Assembly: GCF_024713975.1 (NCBI RefSeq)
Contig: NC_091100.1
Location: 22,457,501 to 22,521,500 of the forward strand
Direction: 5' to 3'
Length of the DNA: 64,000 nt
DNA from: Paralichthys olivaceus
Lineage: Eukaryota > Chordata > Actinopteri > Pleuronectiformes > Paralichthyidae
Shown here: piece after piece, positions 34,701 through 45,800 of the stretch
Numbering within the stretch: the first letter of the stretch is position 1
Layout: the number at the start of each line of letters is the position of its first letter
Translations under genes and position numbers: made by a program
Notes under the pieces: generated by a model
What the model was told of the DNA's origin: nothing
Database searches by the model: none
What the model saw: only the letters and a program-made list of their open reading frames with translations

Positions 34701-36747
34701 TCTTAGACTCCTTGAGCAGAGAGGTATAGATGCGGACCACCTCTGGTTGGTACAACAGCTCGTAGCCTACAGGGAACGAGGGAGAGAGTGCCGAGAGCAG
34801 GTGGAGAAGGAGGAGAAGTATGGAGATGCAAGTAAAGAAGAAGCAGAAGAAACAGAAGGGAAGACAAGTATAGAAGAGAGGCAGAGGGAACATGAGTGTT
34901 ATTAGCACCTGCTTACTTCTTTTTGCCAGTAAAATATATACAGTGAAAGTGTTGACACACAACTCTTTACCTTTAGCAGGCGTGGTCCTCTTTGGAATGT
35001 CTATTACATCTGCACCTGTATCCTCATCTTTCTTTCCTGGAAGCAAGCAGTAAAATTACAGTCTTACAAACACATAAAATATATAATCGATTTATTTAGA
35101 GAACTGTATCTACTGTCTGTCTACATCCATACTACTACGTATTCATTTGAAATCAGTTTGAATCCCTGTCTATACTACAATGCAGCATTTAACTGCACAA
35201 CAGTTGTAAGTGATAATCAATGTTGTGTCCTACACTGGTAGCTGAGGCTAATGCCAATTGTTTTCTATCTAAAGGGGGTCTTTGTGATAGGAGCCTTGGG
35301 AATCAGCAAAGGCTATGTTGTGACAGAGACCCAATCAGAGTTTCTTTGTCATTTTTTCTGACCATCTCCATTTTTGCCTGTCCAGACCTCTCTCTACACT
35401 CTAGTGGACGTCAGGCATTTCCATAGCAGAGTTGATGCATTTTCAAATAAAAACTTAGTAGTGTGGATGTAGCCTTAGAAATATAATTTTTGAGGTTAGA
35501 TGTATATTGTCAAGGTAAAATAGAAACCGACCAACGAGTGATGCATATTTCAATATAATTCTTTCACAGTGAGGAGGAAGCGTGCATGTTAGTACCAAGA
35601 CAATACTACAACCTGTTAGCTCAGCTATAGCTACTCTTCTACGGCTATCACTACAACAAAAGCAGGCAGCAGAAGCACAGTGCATTCATACAGAGGTAAG
35701 GAGCTTACCTTTGGAAAACCACTCATCTGTAGCCCAGCACAAAAACACGAGAGAAACATGGAGAGGAGGGAGGACAGAAAAAAAAGGAAGGGATGAAGAG
35801 GGACAGGATGGCAGAACAGGAGGAAGAGAGAGCATTTAGATAAGGGCAAAGCAGCCATAACTGAGGCACCCAGTCAACACCTGACCACATCAGGAAGGCA
35901 CTGCTACCACCACACACAGTCAATTATGTGACATGCCAAGTGTGAAGGTGTCAAATAAAGCAAAGTAAAGCAAACACTTGTTCATGTAATTTCATATTAC
36001 ACATCGCAATCGCTCTGTAGAATCAGTTTGAGGCATGGCACTGCACATTTCTTTTGCAGGCATAGCAGGTTCTTTAGATGGAATCTTCTCTTTCACACAG
36101 TAGTTATATATTCGGTCTCATTTATCACATTGTAATCACAAATCTAGTCTGGCTCCATGTAAAAGTCCAATTACAGTCAATCTTATTTTCTTGAGAGATC
36201 GCTGTTAAAAAACAACCATCAACTCAATGCTCTGGCTACATAACAATGATCTTTTTTATAGGATATTAAATAAATAAATATTTAGATTTTCAATCAATCG
36301 TTTCAGTCATTTCCCAGGACAAAATGCAAAACATTGGTCTGTAGAAAATTGTGATGAAAATTGTTTTCCAAATTTTGACATTTCATAAACTACAATAATA
36401 ATTTGTTAATCAATTAAGATTGATGGATAATGAAAACAATCTAAAAATATCACACTGACTCAAATTATCTTTATAAAACAAGAAACATCAAAAACAAAGA
36501 AAAGCAGAAGGGGGGACACGGTATCTGAATTATTGTCAATATCAATGTTGAGAGATACTCTTTGCCACTGTGAAATCATTTTATAATTATTACTGGAAAA
36601 AAACCACAAAACAGCCGCGAGGGCTTGTGTAGTTGAGGGCCAAATAATCAATACTCTCAGTGAAACGCAAACAAAGCGTGAGAGAGCATGAGCTTTCTCT
36701 CAGTCGGGGAAATTGTTCACATTCCTGTGCGAGCAAATGTTTGTGCA

Positions 36748-36817
<70 letters not shown>

Positions 36818-39800
36818 AGTATTAGACGAGTAAGACACCGTTGAAAACAGTGACATCACAGTAATTCTGATTCTTTCTCCTACTGACTAAACAAATACAG
36901 CTCTTTTCTCTCTCTCTTACCTTTGCCCTTGCGGGAGCTGAAGCAGCCGCCCTTCTGGCTGGAGGGGGCGGGGCCCTGGTTTATGGGCGCGGCCTCCTGG
37001 TAGCGCTCACAGCCAGGGATTTCACGGTGAACCTGATAGGACAAGTTCCTCAGCAGACACATGCTGTTCTCTATCAACTGGTGGGTGACAAAAAGAGATG
37101 ATAGAGAAAAAGTATGAAATCTTATTTTTGTATTATCTTAATACAAACTGATCCTGCAAATTGTCTCAATAAAAACTACACCAAATCACCCACTGGCAGT
37201 GAAACATATACTGAATCTTATTTATTCACTTATTGCTGAAAAAAAATTGGTAAATAGGGGGAAAATGCTTCAAATGTCTAATGTTAAATAAATCCACAAA
37301 CCTTATTGTCAACATCTTTACAATCAATCTGGGATTGGACAATGTACATGAGCGAATCGACCAATCCATTGCACTCCCTCAGCTTCCTCCTCGCCTCACT
37401 TCGCTCCGAACTCACATTTCTTCAGACAAGCGGAAAGTTGAGAGGATGAGAAAGAACAATGTAGAACAAAATAGGGATTAGCGGCTAGAGAAATAAACAA
37501 GTCACTACAAAAGGAATTCCTGCACACAATGCTTGAACACTCCCCCCCAAGATCTGTTTGAATGAAACTCCTGTTCAAAACTCCTGCTTTACAAAGAGTT
37601 TGGTTCAAGTTACAGCTCGGGACCAATTTCTTTACTTGCTCTGTGATTGAGTCCCACATAAAAGATCTAACAGCAGTGGATGGATGGAAAACTGATACGA
37701 AACCCAAGATATTCAGCCTTGGTGTTTTGGGCTGGCCGGTTTTTCCTGGTGACAGACGCACCCTCTCACACAATAACAGGACGCATTCCTCTCCACAGCA
37801 GGGGGCACTCATTTTACTTCACTGCACCATTTATAATAGTAAATACAAACTAAATCAAATCAGCACAGCAGCGCAGGAGAGGGCCATCATCCACCACATT
37901 TTCTACATTTCTATGATTCTATTGTCAGGTGAAGTCACTGTCTGTGCACAGGATGAGAAAGAAAGAAACCTTCTGAACAGAAAGTATACACTTCAATGGG
38001 GGAAGATTAGTCAGTTTTAGATCTCCTACCTCTAGATTAACCTTTAACGCAATAACAGAGCAGCTGCTGGCGGAAACACAAGAACCAAATAATTCAACCT
38101 CTGTCTGCCAACCGCCAGGCCTCTTATGCACTTTGGACAGGCATGTGTGAGGACATAGGGAGCTACTTACCATAGGTGTGGAACGCCCTTTTCAGACCTG
38201 GTATTAAACATCTGTGGACAGCTCTACACACATTTGTTCACACCTGGCATTAAAATGTCTGAAGGGGTTCCAAGTCTCCCATTCACTGCTTTACTCGACT
38301 TTATATACAAAAATAAATTTCACCCAATTTATCTGAAACCTACCGGAATCATCTTTTAATACAACACTTGTCAAACAAGGATTTACTCAAGACTTCCTTT
38401 GAATATGCCACCTGTCAGACTGTTACCTAAGATCATACACCGGTCAGTTCAAAAACTAGTGTTTATGTTAAAACTCTTCAGGCTGTATTAATTTGATCAT
38501 ATACATGTTACATGGGGAGATATGTGATATACACATCAGTAATTATGTTGACTGTGTACAAACAAAAAATAAAGATAAGAAAAAGCAAGAACCAGTGAAC
38601 CACAAGCACGTGAGCAATTACTATAATATAAAAGTAACGTCTACATTTGTAAGTCAAGATCAACATGTTGGTGCATTCTCAGTAATAATCTGGAGGATTT
38701 ATCTAACAGTGCAGGTCTAGTCATACTGTGTAATGAACGATACTGTCCAGACCCTTTCTGCAAATACCAAAGTTTTCAAATGATCAAGATTACCAAGTTA
38801 TTCACACATACTTCTCTAAGGCCACAAGTGAACGCTGTAATTAACCGTATGGTCGAGGGGAATGCACAGATAACAGACCTGGAGGCTGGAACATACTGTT
38901 TACACTGTTTGAGTCAATGCCCCACTGTCCTCTGCTCGCCCCCTCCCTGTAAACTCTTCCACTCGTCCTCATCACTGTGACGATTTAAGTCAACCGGAAC
39001 TTCTTCTTTAATAAATAACTAACATTAAGCCCACAACTATTTCAATGAGCACAATATAAAATCAATGCAGACATCATGTTTATATGTGGAAGTCATATTC
39101 TTATTTGCCCCAGTTTCAAAATGAACCAACATATGTTTTTACACTATTTTCCACATGCTCCCTCGCGCTGTTACGCTTTCGCAAACTACCACAAGCTCGC
39201 ACCAGTATCAATAACCTGTTACTGAGTCAGATCTCATAGTTTTATTCGCACTTGTGGCATTTAATGCAGTTCTTTCTCTCAATCTTTCACTGTCACGCAA
39301 TTACAACATCTGTTAAAATGAGGTAAAAGGTTTATAAAGTGTATGGACAGTTTACTCTGACCGGTAAACGCACATCAGGTGTTAGTCATCTCACTATTTT
39401 TATCATTGTGATTATTAGTGACACAAAATTCTTCACATAAAATTGATAGATACTTTTTTGCCTCTCCATTAAAACCACTCCATCATGTGTTTCCTGCTCT
39501 TCTGCTCTGCCAACTCTTCATCGCTTCCTTCCTCCCTTATACATCCCACAGCTCTATCCGTCTGGTAAACTGGCATCTGTCCACTTTCCTGTTCCATCTC
39601 ACCATCACTGCCGACTTCTCTCTCTGTCCAATAATCAAACAGCTCTAATCTGCCTTCTGATACAACCTACACCTTCATCCCTGCTTCTCTCCCTCCCTAC
39701 CTCAGGCAGCCTGCTGTGTTGGTGAGGGCTGTCTCCCACTCGAGGTGTCTGGGCTTGCAGTTCTCCTCGCCGCCTCCTGCTCCATTGCTCCCTTTCTCCC

Positions 39801-42800
39801 AGCCCGAGTGGGGCACCATCACCTCGTCGGAGAGGGCGTGCAGTGCATGGTCTACAATTTCCATTTTCACAGAGTCATGAGACGACAGGTTCCACAGCGT
39901 CCCTGGGAAAAATACAGAAATTTAAGTATGCAAAAATGTCCTGTTTAGTTATACAACATTCTTGCAGCACCAACTGTCACTATGAAAATAGCCCTATCGA
40001 AAACAAGGCTTATGGATGGTTACATTTTGTGATTTGTGTGTTAACCAGTCTAAATAGAGAGAGTCCATTAAATCTGCTATGAGACATCATATTAGAGCTG
40101 CAGTATTTAGTCAATCATCGATTTATTAGCAAAATCGACTAAAAGTTAATGGGCAATTATTTTGACAATTAAATAATTATTACTCAAAAAAATCTATGTG
40201 ATGGTTTATGTTCCTTAAATCTGAGAATATACTTCATCATGGTCTTCAAATTAATTTATATAATCCCATATATGATCCTGTGGCATGTAACAAATAGCTA
40301 ATAACACAATGACTTCCAAGTTACATCAGTTGGACAAATTAATTATCAAAATCAAATTCAGCTTTGGGCCCATTCATTTCCTATTTTTGAGTATAAAAGT
40401 TATGAAAAACAAGCTGGAATTTATTTTTTGGTATCAGATCCAATTTTGGATTCTCAATTGAAATATGTTGAATTATTAACAAATGATACGCAGATCTTTT
40501 TTGTTTTGGGCATTTATCTCTATTTTCTAATGTTTTAAAAACCAAACAAGTTATTTAACCAAGAAATGAACTGCTGTTTTCTCTGACTCAGAAAGTTACA
40601 TTGGGATAATCATTGATTGAATGAGAATACAACAACCATAAGTTATCAATTAACCTAAGAAGTCACAGTTCAGTCCAGATGAATACAGATACATATGCAT
40701 AAAATATGTAACATCCAACCAGCACCTGCGGAAATGACATGTAAAGCACTACAATAAATACATGGGTAAATGCTCCATATAATCTGAATATTAGTTTACT
40801 TATGTCATTTATTTTTAAGAAAGTGTAATTGGAAGCAATACATATATTGTATTAATAGTGATATAAAAGCCAATGCTAGGGAATTTTGGAAAGGTAGGTA
40901 TCCAGAAGAGGATATAGGAATCTTGACAATGACACAGACACGCAAATATATCATCTACCATCAGGACTGAAGGAATGATAAAGAAACAAGCAGGAAAAAT
41001 AAGAAAATATTTGATGGGAAACTGTTTTTGTGTGCTTCCAACCTGTGATCGTGTCAGTGAGGTCCTGGTCACGGGTCTTCCTCAGCAGCCTGGTTAGCGC
41101 AGGAACTCCATCACAGTTCTTGATGGCGATCTTGTTGTCTGCATCTTTACCATAAGAGATGTTCTTTAGTGCCCCACAGGCTGCGTAGTGAACCTGGAAC
41201 AGTATGGAGGTAACAGTTTAATGAATGATTAGACGTGATGGACTATCACTTGGATAGCACTAACACATACATGGATTTGGGATAGTTGGCATGCCCTTGA
41301 AACCATAAGCCTGCAATATATAGTATGTGGGTCTTGGCAGGAGATACTATGCAAGCATACCCTAAAAGGGTGGCCACATTTCTTCACTGTTAACCAATGT
41401 TACTTTACATTAAAGCTAGGGTTGGTAATCCTGGAAATAGCAGAAAAACATTGGGAAAAAAATCCAATGGATACCCACCCCCCTCCTATCAGCCCTCTCG
41501 TCAAAGCTACGCCCCCAAAACACATGAACATGCACTTTCTGTAAAACTACTAGAAGTGCACTTTTCCATAACTTGCTCACTAACTTCTGGCTATCGGCTC
41601 TGTTTCAGTGAAATATAGCAGCTTTCAGAAATGCACCAAACTCCAGAGCAAGTGGTTTTTTTATGATGTTCCTAATACGCTACAGAAATAAAAAGAACAT
41701 CAAGTGGATGTAGTTGCTGTCTGGCCCATGTCCCCAGTCAGCAAGTCATTCGGCACACACCAGACTTCCAACTAGTCTTTGGCCGTAGAGCATGAAATGT
41801 GAAATTAAGATGCTTCTTTGCTCTGACAGTGGAATGTGTGATGTGGTTTGTCTGGTAACGTCCATTCAAACATCAGCAAAACGTTACCACAACCCTAACC
41901 CGAAATGAAAGGGAGAATGTTTCGGTCAAAACCAAATTTAGCACAAATGTTGATCTCCAGGATTTAACAAGAATGGTCAGATACGTAATGCTTATTTCCA
42001 TTTCTCATTCTTCAAAGATTACGGTTGAGTGTTACTCTCACATTCTCCTCAAAACTTGACTCAGGCCAATGGATTGTGTCAGTATTACATAAGAAAGATT
42101 CCCTGCGCCTCACTTTTACCCCACCTAGTCCAATCATAGCACACTTGTAATAAAGTCAAGAATAAACTGAAAGGCAAGAAGTGGGGGAGAGAGAAGCAAA
42201 CTGACCTCTTTGTTTGGATTGTCAAGCATGGTAACCAGTGCTGGGATGCCTTTTAAACGACGCACATCAGATTTCATCTGGAAAGAGGAAGAAAGGATGC
42301 ATGTTAGTAGTGGATGTGGATGGTGGTCAGGTAAAGTCCAATTTTCTGTTTATTATAAATTGTGTCATGGAAAATCCTTTAAGAAGAATAACTTCTGTGG
42401 GCAAACTCAAACCATCGACATAGTCTTTTGCAGCTCTTTTTATTTAAGATTAGAAGAAATCTTGTCTTGCACCAGTTTTTTCTTCTATGAATGCAGTTTA
42501 AGACATTCCCCCAATATTACTGTATCACCACTGATATTTGTAAAGTTCAACTACACATTCAAGCCAGAGTTCAAGCTCTGGTCTCATATAGATACTAATT
42601 CTTCAATAGCAACATTGACTGATCTGGTCCAAAATGTGGCACTGAATAGTTGTTCTCGATAACTGTGGCCTCAAAAAGCATCTTTTGAGGCATCATTAGT
42701 TTAAATTTGAAGCCAGTTTTCTGAATCACCTGTCAACTTCCAACTTTATAAGAAAAAAAAAAACCTTCCACTGTACTCCATAAATTAAAGGTTTGATGTT

Positions 42801-45800
42801 TTCAAAAAACTCTCAACTCACTCAAACAAGTGTATTTCATCCTCACGCTCCTGACAAATTATTGCTTCTTATCTACAAATTGAAGCCAAACACATCATGA
42901 GTTGCTAAAAGCTTTGCTGTGTTTGCATTTGTGCATCTCTTACTTTATCATTCTTATAGGTAAGATGCTGCAGGTATGCGGCTGCATTGCTCTTGACGGG
43001 GTCTAGTCTGTAGTTGAGCATGACGATGACCTCTGGCAGCTCTGGCTGACGCCAGCCACTGGGACCAGGAACTTTCCTCAGTGTGCTGTCCAACGACGCC
43101 ATGCTTCCTCTTTCACCCTGGGCCAGTGGTGCTCCTCCCGCCCAGTAATACATGTCCCCTGGACCGCTCATGTCACCGTCCAAGGTGCCCTCGTAACTCC
43201 TGTGGAGGAAAGTGATGAACATGTGTTCAGAGTTTGCCTTGTTATTGTTTATAAGAAGGACTAGGGTTGTATATCAGCACTGATCTTATGATCCAATTTC
43301 ATTTAGTTACATCAGATAATTAAAGCTTTACAGAATTAATTCTGGGAAATTTCAATTACTTCAACTTTAATCACTTGATTCCTTGAATATACATGTCTAT
43401 AGAAGCACATTATAGATCAAACTTTTGAACAGGAACAATAAAACAAATACAAATTAATCATTATGCATGCTTAAAAAAAAATTTGCCAAATGCTATTCCA
43501 TCTAACTACAAATGGACTGCCAGTAGCTGATGCTTCAACTGAGAACTGACATCCATATTTGAGCACAGACAAGATGGAAATGGAAAACTGTTCATTAATT
43601 CATCTGCACTGTTGGTTGTGACATACAGCTAGTTGGCTACTGTAGGCTCCGTGGCAGGGACAGACTGAAAAAGCAGGATCAACACACTGTTCGTTGTCAA
43701 CAAACACAAACCCAGAGCTCAGATCAGTGTGCATTGTGTTTTTATTCAGAATGTACACACTATCTCTAGAGTCATCTAACCATGCTGAGCCATGACAGTC
43801 CCGTAAAATGTGACCAAACCAGAGACTCTAATTATTTATGTCTGAGTTTAGTCCCTGACTAATGTAATGGCATCCAAATTGCATTTTAACATAAAATAAC
43901 CTTTTGGTTGGTTTTTTACTCATCCTTAAATTAACCAATCCCAACAAGGAACCAGCACAGACAGGGGCGCTCAGAGAACACTATTATTGTTGTTATTAGT
44001 ATTATTGATAAGACTTTTTTAATTTTCTCTATTAAACTATGGATCATCTACTGGGTTTTCAGGGCTGGTGGGTGGTTTAGGTTTGCCGGGGGGTTCAGTA
44101 TCATATTCTTTCATGTGGCCCAACATTCCTCGCTGTGCCCCTGCTTCTAGATTCCTATTAACATACATGAGTCACCACAAAAACAAATATCTCTTACCCA
44201 GCCCTGCGTGGGGGGCCATGGGGGAATGCATGATGGTTGCGGGGTACGGTGCTGTAGTGCATTGGGTGTCCCATCCCATAGTCAGGCTCATCATAACCCA
44301 TGCTGCGCTGATCATCCTCCAGACCATAAGGCTCTGGGACAAACCTCGGGAGGGTGGAAAGCTCCATAGCACTTGCCATGCGTCCAACCTACACAGAGGC
44401 AGGAGTTAGTGTCTGGTAATGAAAGCTACAGGACAATCGAAAAACCGGTGTCTACCAAATGACATCCTGTTCAATTCTTAAGATAAAACATAAAACAAAG
44501 CAGCACAATTAGCACGAGTGGCAAGCAGGTGATGCAGTGACAGCTGAACATACCTGTGGCTGAGCAGCATAGGGGTCCAGCTGGTTCCTGCTGGGGGCTC
44601 TGTAGCTTGGATCCAGCGTTCTGTAACCATCTGGATGAACTGGTCTGGAGAACAGAAGGAAGCAGAGGTTGAGATCGAGACCCGAACAAATTATTCAATT
44701 AGAATATGAATTCATTGTCTACCTCGCCTTGATGGCTTGAATCCTAGTGACATAAACATGAATTCCAACAAACGGGGTACCTGTAGCGATCGTCCATGTG
44801 ACCTCCCCTGCTAAGGCTTGCATAGGTGTCAGTAGGAGGTCCACTGCGGTATTCATCATAAGCCCCAGGAGGCCCGTAGTGGTAGTTTCGGGGGAAGGTG
44901 TGAGTGGGATATTCCATTGGCATTCCTCCACTAGGTGGCGGCCTGTAGACCCGGTCAATGGGAGTGCTGTAACCCCCCATGCCAGTCACTGATCCCCCAC
45001 CATCCAGGGAAAGTGTGTCTGACACAGAGGGGATAACTGTGCGAGTGGTAGTGGTCTTTACTACTTTCTTTACCTTAAAGAGCAGGAGACGGAAAACAAG
45101 ATGTTACTGCTGAATATTGACAGCCATGAAATAGTGTTATTGGAATGTAAGCACATGGAAAATCTTCCAATGAATGTTAACAGCTACATTTCTGTACCGT
45201 GGTTTCTGTGCGCCGAGTGGTTCCATCTTCACTGGTCATAGAGACGACGGGCTGAGCCTCCTGGGGTTCCTCCTCCACCGTGTATGTCTCCTGCACCACC
45301 TGACCAGGCTCCATCCTGAACTACACACATATTTGAGAAATATAGCAAATTGAGGTTTCATATGGGTTGTCCTTATAGTTAAGCATGTTAAAAATAAAAT
45401 AAGTGGCATTGAGAGAGCTCTAATAGGTGCTTACGTGATGTGTGCCGTTGATGTAACCCTCGTTCAGTGTCAGCCTCTCTATATCTGCATTACAAGGTAT
45501 GCGGCCGTTCTGCCATGAGAAAGGAATACACATTAGGGGATCCAACACACACGCATACACACCAGTCACTAGGCAGTTGAACTTGTCCAGCAATACGAAT
45601 ACAGAAAAAAAAAGTGAGAGCAGCAACCGTCATCCACTTTCATTTTAATTTTGGCACCCATTGTACAGCTCATGCCCTTCACATTAAAGCTTAAAAACTG
45701 GAATGTTTCTTAATTTTTTCCATATGACAACAATGGTAACAACTAGCTAATGACAGCCTGACCAGAAACAAAACAAGCATGCAGCAGCTTTTAAAAACCA

